From Neorhodopirellula lusitana (GTDB lineage: Bacteria > Planctomycetota > Planctomycetia > Pirellulales > Pirellulaceae), in the NCBI RefSeq assembly GCF_900182915.1, contig NZ_FXUG01000001.1, positions 496,001 through 560,000 on the forward strand: a stretch of 64,000 bases of DNA, read 5' to 3'. Shown one piece after another: positions 28,859-37,951 of this stretch. The first letter of the stretch is position 1; the number at the start of each line of letters is the position of its first letter. The notes beneath the pieces are model-generated. The model ran no database searches and was not told where the DNA came from. It saw only the letters and a list, made by a program, of their open reading frames with translations. The position numbers and the translations under genes were made by a program.

Positions 28859-30259
28859 CTACACCGTGCCGGAAGAAAAACCGGTTCGTGCGAACGCGGC
28901 TTGCGCAACGGGGTGCTTCATGAACGCGTTCCACACGTTGCCGCTACGCAGATTCTCAGCCATCAGCAATGAAATGCCCGTATCGATGCCGATCACGTCC
29001 CGGCTGACCCAATTGGTGGCCGGGTTGAAGGCATTGGCGAAGCCGTACTTGCCGTAGATGGAATCACCGAATTGGTCGCGTTGGTAACGCAGTGTCGCCA
29101 GCGATTGGTCTGGGACGACCGCTAAGCCGCCGGCAGCGGCGCTGGGAACCACGGTGCCATCGATACCGCGATCGGGTTCATATCGATTGTCTTGGTAGGG
29201 GCCGCCCCAGTCGCGATAGCCCGAGGCGGAATCACTGCTGGTGATGCCCCAAAGTTGGTCGCCGTAGTGGCCCATTTGGGTAGGGTATCGTTCAGCAAGT
29301 TGAGAAAGAAATTCGATTTGTGCGAAGTGTGCCGTGATCGAGTTTTTCCAGTAGCTACGTCCGCTGGGGCTTTGCACGCTTCGGAAGTCGAAGAACGCCA
29401 TTGGGTACTGATGGACGAACAGTGGCGGGTAGCTCAAGAACTTCTCGCCGTGCAGCGTGAGCATCTCGTCGCGTCGCCATGCTTGCCAGCATTCAGGGCC
29501 GATCTCATGCTTGGGGGCTCCGATTGCCATCAAGACTAGGATCGTCAATTCGCTGAATCGGTCCCATTGATACGGCAATAGCCCCGTTTCGGGGTTCCAA
29601 CCCATGTGCAACAGGTTGCCAGGGCCAAGCATGGATCGCCAGTTGGTGCGATTCATCAGGCGTTGGCAAAGAGCTTTGATTTCCGGGTCGTCACCGAAAG
29701 TTGTTTCCGCACACATCACGCCGGCCAGCATCAGGGCGGTGTCGACCGTTGAGGCTTCGCTGTTCATGCGTCGAACGCCATCGGAGCGACCGATGAAGTG
29801 ATACAGGAATCCATTGTGGTGTTGTGCTAGATCGGCAAGCGAACGCAGTAGTCGGCGTGATCGCTCGCGAGCGGTTGATTCATCTTCTAGATCAGCGGCC
29901 GGAGCGATCGCGTAGGACGCTAATGCAAATCCGCAGGAGGCTGAGCTTGCATGTTCGCTGAAGGCACTGCCGTCACGGGATCCACGGTCACTGACCAGTC
30001 CGGTTTCGGGATCCGCCGCGTCCAGGAAATACTGATAGCAACGGTGTTGTAATTCGCGAATGAATTCACGGTTTTCAGGCGTGAGATTGGGTGAATCAGG
30101 CATGGCATTGATTTGCGGCGGTTGCGGACCGGCAGCGGCTTGGGCGCGGATCGCGGAAAACAATGTTTCCGAATCGATGCCGCGAGCCGTTTGGCTGGTT
30201 GCTGGCAAAATCGATGCCAAGGAACTGGCGATCAAAGATCTGCGGGTGATTCGCTTCAT
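28859..30259 (-). CDS. GH144-like endo-beta-1,2-glucanase (glucoamylase-type fold), Tat signal
   Basis: The 466-residue protein begins MKRITRRSLIASSLASILPA, a twin-arginine-type signal (TRRSLI). The rest resembles the (alpha/alpha)6-barrel family once called putative glucoamylase, now including GH144 endo-beta-1,2-glucanases: TGLVSDRGSRDGSAFSEHAS near residue 90, GFLYHFIGRSDGVR near 150, SEASTVDTALMLAGVMCAE, and LGPGNLLHMGWNPETGLLPY near 215. Later motifs include WGITSSDSASGY and GTVVPSAAAGGLAVVPD. Catalytic residues are not asserted. Position between opgG and opgH points to periplasmic beta-1,2-glucan as substrate. The start ATG is clear; the opgG gene follows 170 bases downstream. The exact GH family needs a profile search. 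Confidence 0.75.
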   Translation of the reverse strand: MKRITRRSLIASSLASILPATSQTARGIDSETLFSAIRAQAAAGPQPPQINAMPDSPNLTPENREFIRELQHRCYQYFLDAADPETGLVSDRGSRDGSAFSEHASSASCGFALASYAIAPAADLEDESTARERSRRLLRSLADLAQHHNGFLYHFIGRSDGVRRMNSEASTVDTALMLAGVMCAETTFGDDPEIKALCQRLMNRTNWRSMLGPGNLLHMGWNPETGLLPYQWDRFSELTILVLMAIGAPKHEIGPECWQAWRRDEMLTLHGEKFLSYPPLFVHQYPMAFFDFRSVQSPSGRSYWKNSITAHFAQIEFLSQLAERYPTQMGHYGDQLWGITSSDSASGYRDWGGPYQDNRYEPDRGIDGTVVPSAAAGGLAVVPDQSLATLRYQRDQFGDSIYGKYGFANAFNPATNWVSRDVIGIDTGISLLMAENLRSGNVWNAFMKHPVAQAAFARTGFSSGTV

Positions 30260-31207
30260 GGCGATAGGAATGGGGCGGGACGGAGGTGGGAGGCAAGTCG
30301 TTCAGGACCGCATCCGTATGCGGCTGGGAAATGTTCGCCATTGGATGCAAGGGCGGGTAATGGTCCTGAGTTTCTTGTTAAGGGGTGTTGCGTGCCCTCA
30401 GTGGTCAATGATACCGGATTTGCTTGGCCGGGTCAGGGTTAATTTTTAAGGGTGGGTGATAAGGGCGGGACTCAGCAGTGCTCGAGAATTGGGCAACTGG
30501 CTGATGGATTGAGGTGCATCGATTCAAAATGATCGGTTTTCGATCAACTGGTCAGTTTCGCAGGTGCGCGCTTTTAAGCATACGTCAATAAATTTGGGTG
30601 AATGCTGCTCTTTATCCAAAATCGAGGTTTTACGCTTTCGGGTTCAATGGGGGCCTGATGTCACCTCCGGCACTCGCAAAGTGGTGGCGGCGCACATTAA
30701 GCGAAGGGGTGCCAATCAGTTCGTACGTCGAGGTCACAGGCGGGTATTGTGAGGCGGATTCCAACTGGGATCCGTCCCGGTTTTGGCACATGGTTTGTAC
30801 TAGGTTCGGTTGACCGGGTTCGGATCAGTATTTTGTTGATCCGTTGGAAATCGGTCGACTCTTCTCTCAACCTCTTGTCTACAACCTCATCTTCGTGAGT
30901 CTCGATATGCGCTCCCATTCAGAAGCGAATCGCAATGCATCGCCAGCCATGCCCATCACTCGTACCCGGCGGAGTGTCCCGCCGATTTGTCGACAATCGA
31001 TGAGTCGCGCTGAAGCGGTTCGTCCCGTAGCAGTCCTGCGATGGGACTGGTGGGCCGAGCCCGTTGTGGAAGCCGGTCAAGCGATGCGACGATTAATCCA
31101 AAGACCCAGCACTTTGCTGGTTGGCGTTTCTCGCCGACCTGAGCAGCGTGACGCCTAAGGCGAACGTCGTACTTTGAATCGCCGCTCTTCAATTGCAGAG
31201 GTCTAGC
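30260..31207. other. Long divergent intergenic region upstream of opgH and the GH144-like gene
   Basis: Almost 950 bases without a gene I can support. A 104-codon plus frame (30844-31158) is Arg-, Pro- and Ser-rich and resembles nothing known. CGGATCA (30821-30827) and TGATCCG (30837-30843) form a seven-base stem with a T-rich loop. AGAGGT at about 31196-31201 is the ribosome site for opgH. The length suggests long leaders or an unrecognised small RNA, but I see no known RNA family. Confidence 0.45.
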
Positions 31208-33295
31208 ATGTCTGAATCTGCGCGTTTGCGCCACGATCAAGTGACCCGTCGTACGCGATGGTGTGTGGGCATATTAACAGCCTTGATATGGGGATTGGGG
31301 GTATTCGCTTTCGCTGCCGTGATCGTCGGCGATTCGAAGCTGCGAGTGCTCGAAGCGTTTAGCTTGATACTGTTTGCGGTTCTGTTCGCTTGGATTGCGT
31401 TCTCGTTCGCCTTGTCGGTTGTCGGGTACTTCGGCTTGCGTCAGTTTCGGCGTGCCGCGAAGGCTACCAGTTCGGACCTGTCGTCGGACGTTTCAGGCGA
31501 TGGAGCAATCGTCGGCGGCGAATCGAGGACGGCAATCTTAATGCCCGTTTACAACGAGTCTCCCACTCGCGTGTTCGCGGCGGTTGCTTCGATGCGTGAA
31601 CAGTTGCAGTGTCAGGCTGGAACCGCCGGGCAATTCGACTTTTATATTTTGAGCGACACCACTGACCCGGAAATTTGGTTAGAAGAGGAATGTTGTTGGT
31701 CGCAACTCATTGAGCGATTTAACGCTGGCCAAGAAGCTACAAATCCAACTGAAGCTGCTTCGGACATCGATGTTGAAGCGGACATCAATGTCTATTACCG
31801 GCATCGGTCTCAAAACTCGGCTCGGAAGGCTGGCAACATCGCCGACTTCTGCGAGAACTGGGGTGGGCTCTATGAGTTCATGATTGTCCTGGATGCCGAC
31901 AGTTTGATGAGTGGTTCGACCATGGCCGAGATGGTGCGCCGGATGTCGGTCGATCGTTCCCTGGGAATCCTGCAGGTGCCGCCGGTACCGATCGGGCGCA
32001 TGTCGTTGTTTGCTCGGTTGCAACAGTTTGCTGCCGCTGTCTATGGCCCCATGTTTGCTGAAGGGTTTGATCGATTCGCGGGCGACCAGGGTAATTACTG
32101 GGGTCACAATGCGATCATCCGTGTGAACGCTTTCATGCAGCACTGCCAATTGCCCGTCTTGCCCGGTGAGGCTCCGTTGGGCGGCGAGATTCTGAGCCAT
32201 GACTTTGTCGAAGCGGCTTTGATGGTGAAGGCGGGATGGAAGGTGCGAATTGCGAATGATTTAGGCGGCAGCTATGAGGAGTGTCCTACCACTGTTCTGG
32301 ATTTTGCCAAACGCGATCAACGTTGGTGCCAAGGGAACTTGCAGCACTGGCATCTGTTGATTGGGGAAGGCGTTCATCGCGTTTCACGTCTGCACTTTTT
32401 AAGTGGCATCCTCTCCTACATGGCCGCCCCGTTGTGGCTCGCTTTCCTGGTCGTTTGTTTGGGCGCCGCTGTGGCGAATGCCTACCAGGCTGGCGAGCGG
32501 TCGGTACCTGACATGACCTCGACAATGGTCGGCTTGTTCGTTGTTTCCATGGCTTTGTTGATCGTTCCCAAGTTGCTAGCAATTGTGTCGACGGTCAGCG
32601 TTTCGGAAACACGTAAAGGTCTTGGTGGGGTACTTCGAGTCCTTGCGAGTGCCATTGTTGAAACCTTCGCCGCAGTCTTGTTTGCACCGATCATCGCGGT
32701 GTATCACTCACGTTTCGTCTTTTCGAATTTGCGAGGAAACAAGGTGAGCTGGAATGCACAGCAGCGTGATGAGAAAGGCGTGACCTGGTCCGAGGCTACC
32801 CAGCAAATGTGGTTTCTCACTTTGGTTGGCATAGCTGTCGCCGCATTGTTTGCGGCCTGGCAGCCGTTCTGGTTAGTTTGGTTCGCCCCGGTGATCTTGG
32901 GGTGGTCGTTGTCGATTCCTTTGACCGTGATGCTGGGAAGTCGCCAGGTCGGTGTGCTGCTTGCCAAGCTTGGCTTGCTTCAGGTGGCGTCGGAGCGAAA
33001 ACCCATTGAACTGATGCAGCGTCACCAATACTGGATTAGTGAGTTGGAAGCGATGCATCAGGACGAGCAAGCAGGCCAGCCCAATCTGTTCGAGCGGTTG
33101 TTGGTGGACGCTAAGTTCCGACAACAACATCTTGATATCCTACGTGCAGCCAACGCTCAGGTGCGTTTGCCGGGTGATGCACCGGAACGATCGTTGGTTA
33201 GCATTGGTGACGGTGGGGTGGCGGCTCTTGAGCCGGAGAAAAGACGGCGTTTATTAAGCGACGACGCGTGGCTGGAATCGCTTGGCACACTTTAA
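31208..33295 (+). CDS. opgH: Glucans biosynthesis glucosyltransferase H (OpgH/MdoH)
   Basis: OpgH is an inner-membrane GT2 enzyme that polymerises UDP-glucose into beta-1,2-linked glucan backbone and passes it to the periplasm. The 695-residue protein has two N-terminal helices (about 20-75), a cytosolic glycosyltransferase domain with MPVYNESPTRVFAAVASM, YILSDTTDP, the metal-binding VLDADS, a conserved QGNYWGHNAIIRVN, ILSHDFVEAALM and the processivity motif QRWCQGN, then about six helices. The C-terminal extension of E. coli OpgH beyond residue 700 is shorter here. An in-frame TTG at 31193 exists, but AGAGGT just before ATG 31208 favours that start. opgG and the glucanase lie divergent upstream, an unusual split of the E. 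coli opgGH order. Confidence 0.93.
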   Translation: MSESARLRHDQVTRRTRWCVGILTALIWGLGVFAFAAVIVGDSKLRVLEAFSLILFAVLFAWIAFSFALSVVGYFGLRQFRRAAKATSSDLSSDVSGDGAIVGGESRTAILMPVYNESPTRVFAAVASMREQLQCQAGTAGQFDFYILSDTTDPEIWLEEECCWSQLIERFNAGQEATNPTEAASDIDVEADINVYYRHRSQNSARKAGNIADFCENWGGLYEFMIVLDADSLMSGSTMAEMVRRMSVDRSLGILQVPPVPIGRMSLFARLQQFAAAVYGPMFAEGFDRFAGDQGNYWGHNAIIRVNAFMQHCQLPVLPGEAPLGGEILSHDFVEAALMVKAGWKVRIANDLGGSYEECPTTVLDFAKRDQRWCQGNLQHWHLLIGEGVHRVSRLHFLSGILSYMAAPLWLAFLVVCLGAAVANAYQAGERSVPDMTSTMVGLFVVSMALLIVPKLLAIVSTVSVSETRKGLGGVLRVLASAIVETFAAVLFAPIIAVYHSRFVFSNLRGNKVSWNAQQRDEKGVTWSEATQQMWFLTLVGIAVAALFAAWQPFWLVWFAPVILGWSLSIPLTVMLGSRQVGVLLAKLGLLQVASERKPIELMQRHQYWISELEAMHQDEQAGQPNLFERLLVDAKFRQQHLDILRAANAQVRLPGDAPERSLVSIGDGGVAALEPEKRRRLLSDDAWLESLGTL

Positions 33296-33397
33296 ACGTT
33301 TGGATCCACCTGCGTTCCTTAAACGGCCGCAATGTCAACGAAGCGAGAATTGCCTCGTTTGCTGAAAGGCAACGGCCAACATGGGGCGTTCAGCGGT

Positions 33398-33435
33398 GCC
33401 CCGGAGGAATCGAACGGCCCCGGAGGAATCGAACG
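33398..33435. repeat. Exact 19-bp tandem repeat
   Basis: GCCCCGGAGGAATCGAACG occurs twice head to tail in the short convergent gap between opgH and the NosR-like gene. It looks like a recent local duplication. Confidence 0.9.
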
Positions 33436-33437
33436 CC

Positions 33438-35213
33438 TCAGGTGAGTGTCCTGGCGAGGATCGCGAAGACCAGCAATCCGCTAGCAGCTTGATCGAAGCG
33501 TGTCCATTTGCTGCTGCTGGACTTGAGGCGAATGTGCTCTAGCAGGCGGCCGGTCGGGCAGCCGAGTCGGCAGTAACCCATCGGGACAAAAGCAGAGAAA
33601 ATGATCGTTGCAATTGCAAACCCGATGCTAGACCAAGAAGCGATGCTCCAGAGATAGGCGTGGAAAGGCTCGATAACGGAGACGTCCGATGCAGGACGAG
33701 ATAGCAGTACCAGATAGGCGACTGCCAGTGTGACCGCGGGTAGATTGGCAAGCCGCTTTTGTGACTTACTCGACAGACGCCATTTTCTTGTCGACTTGCT
33801 GCCGGGCCGAATGAGTTGTTGGAGGGCTCCATGCGGACACAGGTGATTGCAGTACGGATTCGCTCGCCGTATGGGCGGTAGCAGTGTTGCGACGGCGAGT
33901 ATGCCAAGCAGTCCAATGGCCAAGTACCAACTGGCACCGGATGTCATCCAGCCCGCAATCAGGGCCAGCGAAATGAGGTTGCCCGTCCACAGGCCAAGAA
34001 CGATGACCATCGCCACCAACCAGCTGATGCGGATCATGCGGCGACGCATCCAATGAGTGCGTAACAGGAGCGGAAGCGTCAGGATCATTCCCAGCGTCAC
34101 GATGTCCGCGGCGGACCACCGGACTTTTGAAAAGACCTTCATGAATTGGCTGATCACAGTGGGTTTCGCTGGGGGGCGAGTCCAATTGGCCAGTCCGCCG
34201 GCGGACTGGATTTTGTTGGTCGCGCGGATCAGCGTGTGGGCCACGGTCATGCTGGTCATTGTGGCTCCCGAGACACCCTCGACGTGTTCCGCTTTCAAGT
34301 CGGTTGATGCTAATTGAGCGACGGATTTGCCGGTGAAGATGGGCCAAAACGAATACTCTTGGGGGAGGTATCCCACATACGGTTCGTTGTCGAATGAATT
34401 GCGGATTCGCGGCTTGAGTGACCGACCGGCGGGATCAAAACCAAGCAGCAGTTCAGTGGGGCCTTGGTAGCCGATTTCGTCGTCGATCAACCCTCCCGTT
34501 CGCACAAGAGTTCCCAGCATCTGGTTGTCGGCATCAAAGACCAAGCTGATGGGATCTTGAGTGATGCGAGCGGCACTGGGGAACAGTCGCTGTGCATCAT
34601 CGATGTTGAGTGCTTGATCGAATACGAGTGATGGGGTTTCATTTCCTAGTCGTTTGAGGACGCCGCGAGCCATTGCGAGGCTGGTGAGCGTGGCACCGGA
34701 GACGCCATCGATTTCGGGCGTTGTGCCGTCGGCGAGTTTGCCGCCCCAGGTGAGTCCCAGGAAATGCTTGAAGAACTTGGCCGAGTTCTTTACCTCGGTC
34801 ACGTGCTCGCGAGTGTCGTGACTGTTGAGGATTCCAATTGCAGCGATGGTTTGGTTGGAATCAAGCAGCAGGATTGCTTCAGTGGGACCACGATAGCCGG
34901 CGATGTCTTCAGCTTGTGGCAGGGTTCGGACGGCAAATCCGATTGGCTGATCGTTGTGGTTGAAAAGCGGAAAGCGGCCTTCCACGTCGGCGGCTGCAAC
35001 ACGATCAATCTGTTTCGAGAATGAACTGTCGATCTGCTGAATGTCGGCGAGATCGATTGGCTGGGCTGGATCAATCCCGGAGGAACGTGAGGTGCCAAAG
35101 AGAAGTCGCTCTCCTAGCGATCGGCCGTGCGGTGAAGGCAGCAGTAACAGCAACGACACCAGGATGGCGAGTCGTGCGGTGTGGACGATTCGAAGGCGAT
35201 GCACGAACGGCAT
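33438..35213 (-). CDS. NosR-like membrane protein with two FMN-binding domains and 4Fe-4S-type Cys motifs
   Basis: A 591-residue membrane protein. After an N-terminal helix come two periplasmic FMN-binding (PF04205-type) domains, each with the flavinylation motif SGATxTS: VSGATLTS near residue 175 and VSGATMTS near residue 310. Flavin would be attached to the Thr by an ApbE-type transferase. About six helices follow (from about residue 350), with two cytosolic Cys clusters, CNHLCPHG and CRLGCPTG, like those of NosR/NirI and RnfD-type electron carriers. The likely role is to pass electrons across the membrane. NosR itself has one FMN domain and two full ferredoxin sites; here clusters have only two visible Cys each and nos genes are absent. 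GTG 35270 is a possible longer start; ATG 35213 precedes the first helix directly. Confidence 0.8.
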   Translation of the reverse strand: MPFVHRLRIVHTARLAILVSLLLLLPSPHGRSLGERLLFGTSRSSGIDPAQPIDLADIQQIDSSFSKQIDRVAAADVEGRFPLFNHNDQPIGFAVRTLPQAEDIAGYRGPTEAILLLDSNQTIAAIGILNSHDTREHVTEVKNSAKFFKHFLGLTWGGKLADGTTPEIDGVSGATLTSLAMARGVLKRLGNETPSLVFDQALNIDDAQRLFPSAARITQDPISLVFDADNQMLGTLVRTGGLIDDEIGYQGPTELLLGFDPAGRSLKPRIRNSFDNEPYVGYLPQEYSFWPIFTGKSVAQLASTDLKAEHVEGVSGATMTSMTVAHTLIRATNKIQSAGGLANWTRPPAKPTVISQFMKVFSKVRWSAADIVTLGMILTLPLLLRTHWMRRRMIRISWLVAMVIVLGLWTGNLISLALIAGWMTSGASWYLAIGLLGILAVATLLPPIRRANPYCNHLCPHGALQQLIRPGSKSTRKWRLSSKSQKRLANLPAVTLAVAYLVLLSRPASDVSVIEPFHAYLWSIASWSSIGFAIATIIFSAFVPMGYCRLGCPTGRLLEHIRLKSSSSKWTRFDQAASGLLVFAILARTLT

Positions 35214-35441
35214 TTTAAAACGGAAGGCACCCGGTTTTCGATGTTGGGCTAATCGCGGGTGGTCCGTCACAACGCGGTTGTCGATTGCGGAAGCCCGACA
35301 GTTTAGACGAGCCCCAGAAGTTATAGGCTAGAAGTTTAGGCGAAATAGAACGCTCGATGGGCGACGTCACAGTGGATCCGGTGCCTGCCACATCCAGGAC
35401 GATCGAGTATTACGTCTGCAATGCGTTATCGCATTGACGAG

Positions 35442-37076
35442 TTAGGCTGCTTCGCCGATCCAGCTGCGGATCACATTGGCGGCGACTTCTGGATTGCCTT
35501 CGACTAGGCCAATCAGCTCTTGTTTGAGCGAGCCGCCGGTAATTTCCATGTGGTCGACGGAACCTTCGACTTCGACCGGTGGCGGTGGAGGCGAAGGGAG
35601 TTCTAAGCCAAAGCCTTCGCTGAATGATGCTGGGTCCGCGTCGCCGCCGATCGACTTCATGGCGCCACGGGCCACCATTAAGGCGAGTGCCGCCAGCATG
35701 ATCATCGCGATGGATTGCCAAGAGTTGGACAGCCAGTCCAGTGCGACTTGGCCGGTGCCGATCGTGGCAATTTCTCGTACAGGTAGATCCGGGAAGTCCC
35801 ACACTTCTACAAGCGGGAAGCGATCTTCGCCAGCGGATACGGACGGAAGGAGTGGCGTGACGGCCGACTTGATTGCGAGCTGGGTTCGTTCTCGCAGGGA
35901 CTGGAGTTCGGCGTTGCCCATGCCAGGGACATCTTCGCCTTTTTTGTCGGGATTGGATTGCAAAAACTCTTGAGTCCAGACTTGTCGGTAGTAGCTCGTT
36001 GGTAGCCCGATTGAAACGCGAATTCGCTTGACAGGAAGGGCGGCGATGCGAGTGGTTTCGTATTCTTGACCTGCGACCCGGTTACTGGATCGTTCGTCTT
36101 CTTTGGTGCGGGATGTTTGAGCGGTTTGGTCGATTTTGACAGGACGGTTCGCGATCGTGTTGGGTTGGGCACCGGGCACACCGCCAGGAATCGGGCGCGA
36201 GGATTCGATCTCGTACTTGCGAGAGGACTCCTGCAGCGTAGTGGGTTGGTCGGCGTACTTTAGGCTTGCTTTTTCAACACCCATGGTTGGGTCAATTTCG
36301 GCAAACGTTTTGACTTGAATGGGGCCATAGCCAGCCAGTTGGGCGCGGATCTTTTGTTCATAGTAGGATTCTTCTTCACGACGCTTCTTCGACATGGGGT
36401 CATCGTCGTCGGAGTTGCCCGGCATGGCAGATGAGTTGGTATCAGTGACCTGCACGTCGTCGACACTCATGCCAGCGAACGAGGCGCGGATCATTTCCTT
36501 GATCATTTGAATGCGGGCTCGTGAGAGCGGCTCGATTCCCTCGGGCTGCACGACAACGCTGGCCGATTGAGATCGACCGCGCGAGAGGCCCATCCGTTCG
36601 CCTTGATCGTAGGTCACGTTGGCGGACCGGATGTCATTAAACTTGGTGATGTTATCGCTAAGGTCTTGTTCCTTGGCGTGCATGATGCGCGCAATCCGCT
36701 GTTCGCTGGATTCGAAGGCCGTGGACGAATCGATCGCCGATTGGATGTGGGTTCGAAGTGAATTTGGAAGTGCGGACGACTGTTCGAGTGCCGCGAGATA
36801 TTCACTTCGCTGCAGTGTAGGGATCTTCAGCCGGCGTCCTTCGCGTTGCCAACCGGTGAGGCCGGCGCTTCCGAATGCCAGTTCAGCGGCGTCGATATCC
36901 TGTTCGTCCAGCATCCGGCCGCCAAGCAAGTATTCCTCTTGGGTCGTGCTGCTGCCACGGACCAAGAATCCGAGCGCAAGGACAATGACCACCACCAACA
37001 ATCCCGCGATCACCCGAGAGGGGACCGGCATGGACGAAAAGATGTTTCGGAATTGTTCGAGTACGTTTTGAAGCAT
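35442..37076 (-). CDS. fliF: Flagellar MS-ring protein FliF
   Basis: FliF builds the membrane-embedded MS ring, the foundation of the flagellar basal body. The 544-residue protein has a first helix at about 22-40 (VIAGLLVVVIVLALGFLV), the ring-building motifs beginning near EEYLLGGRMLDEQDIDAAE, SASVVVQPEG, a charged loop, a second helix at about 450-472 (SIAMIMLAALALMVARGAM) and a C-terminal tail ELIGLVEGNPEVAANVIRSW that matches the FliG-binding end. It is last in the HATPase-flgB-flgC-fliE-fliF run; fliG, which usually follows fliF, is not downstream here. Confidence 0.93.
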   Translation of the reverse strand: MLQNVLEQFRNIFSSMPVPSRVIAGLLVVVIVLALGFLVRGSSTTQEEYLLGGRMLDEQDIDAAELAFGSAGLTGWQREGRRLKIPTLQRSEYLAALEQSSALPNSLRTHIQSAIDSSTAFESSEQRIARIMHAKEQDLSDNITKFNDIRSANVTYDQGERMGLSRGRSQSASVVVQPEGIEPLSRARIQMIKEMIRASFAGMSVDDVQVTDTNSSAMPGNSDDDDPMSKKRREEESYYEQKIRAQLAGYGPIQVKTFAEIDPTMGVEKASLKYADQPTTLQESSRKYEIESSRPIPGGVPGAQPNTIANRPVKIDQTAQTSRTKEDERSSNRVAGQEYETTRIAALPVKRIRVSIGLPTSYYRQVWTQEFLQSNPDKKGEDVPGMGNAELQSLRERTQLAIKSAVTPLLPSVSAGEDRFPLVEVWDFPDLPVREIATIGTGQVALDWLSNSWQSIAMIMLAALALMVARGAMKSIGGDADPASFSEGFGLELPSPPPPPVEVEGSVDHMEITGGSLKQELIGLVEGNPEVAANVIRSWIGEAA

Positions 37077-37086
37077 GGATGACTAA

Positions 37087-37479
37087 CTAGATTTGGATCT
37101 GTTGAACTTCGCGGTAAGCGTCCATCAACTTATTTCGAATTTGCAGAAGCATGCGGAAGGCCAGGTCCGCTTTTTGAACTGCCGTCAAGACTTCCGCTTC
37201 GTTGACATCGCCGCCCGTTAACATGGTGTGAACCATGGCATCGGCACCGGACTGCATCGACTGAACGCCGCGAACTTGGTCGGCCAGCAAGCCGGTCAAG
37301 CCGCCGCTGGTTTCGTTGGTTTGGGTGGGCGCGCCGGCCGCTTCCAAATTCAGTGAAAACCCTGGTGAGGCACCTGGTGAGGTGCCTGGGCTTTGTGCAC
37401 CCGAACTGACACTGCCGGTTCGCGCAAACGCCGGGATGGGCGGCGGCGCGATCGGTGAGAGTCGGATGGGCGATGACAT
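37087..37479 (-). CDS. fliE: Flagellar hook-basal body protein FliE
   Basis: FliE links the MS ring to the proximal rod. The 130-residue protein has a Pro/Gly/Ser-rich N-terminal half (about residues 1-60) and a typical FliE C-terminal half: QSGADAMVHTMLTGGDVNEA, then VLTAVQKADLAFRML and QIRNKLMDAYREVQQIQI at the end. The frame opens at a TTG (37491), but ATG 37479 is preferred. It ends ten bases before fliF and follows flgC by about 34 bases, matching the usual flgBC-fliE-fliF order. Confidence 0.9.
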   Translation of the reverse strand: MSSPIRLSPIAPPPIPAFARTGSVSSGAQSPGTSPGASPGFSLNLEAAGAPTQTNETSGGLTGLLADQVRGVQSMQSGADAMVHTMLTGGDVNEAEVLTAVQKADLAFRMLLQIRNKLMDAYREVQQIQI

Positions 37480-37513
37480 GTTGTGGGGCAATCAGGGGAT
37501 GGGGAACGCTTCG

Positions 37514-37933
37514 TTAAGCCAAGATGGCGAGGCGTTGCCGGCTCATGTCTTTGCTGATTTCGATCACACCAATGTTGGCCTCGTAGGCGCGGGTGGTTTC
37601 GAGTGCGTCGACCATTTGTGTGGTCAGATCAATATTGGGGTACGCGACGTAGCCTTCCCACTCGCCTTCTTTGATCGCCAAGGGGTGTTCGGGTTGGTAG
37701 CGATAAAGGGGTTCGGAATCATCCAGGGTGACTTCGGAAACCTTCACGCCAGCGGCGTCGCCGTTGCCTTGGGTTTCGTCCGTTTGAAAGATGACTTGGC
37801 GTGCTTGGTAGGGATTGGGCATGCCGTTCTCGTCAACGAGTGATGAGATGTTGGCGATGTTACCCGAGATCGCGTTCAATCGCGTTCGTTGGGCGACCAG
37901 CGCCGAGGTGCTGATATCGAGCGAACTCATCAT
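37514..37933 (-). CDS. flgC: Flagellar basal-body rod protein FlgC
   Basis: FlgC forms part of the proximal rod. The 139-residue protein has the standard N-terminal coiled-coil half LVAQRTRLNAISGNIANISS and C-terminal IDLTTQMVDALETTRAYEAN, where the rod family's heptads pack. The central YPNID precedes it. Two adjacent ATGs (37933 and 37930) are possible starts. It lies 18 bases after flgB. Confidence 0.93.
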   Translation of the reverse strand: MMSSLDISTSALVAQRTRLNAISGNIANISSLVDENGMPNPYQARQVIFQTDETQGNGDAAGVKVSEVTLDDSEPLYRYQPEHPLAIKEGEWEGYVAYPNIDLTTQMVDALETTRAYEANIGVIEISKDMSRQRLAILA

Positions 37934-37951
37934 GGTTAGGCCCCTTCACGG

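Noticed and set aside
30844-31158. 104-codon frame before opgH
   Set aside because: Composition is typical of non-coding GC-rich DNA, no motif is visible, and opgH has its own good start after it.
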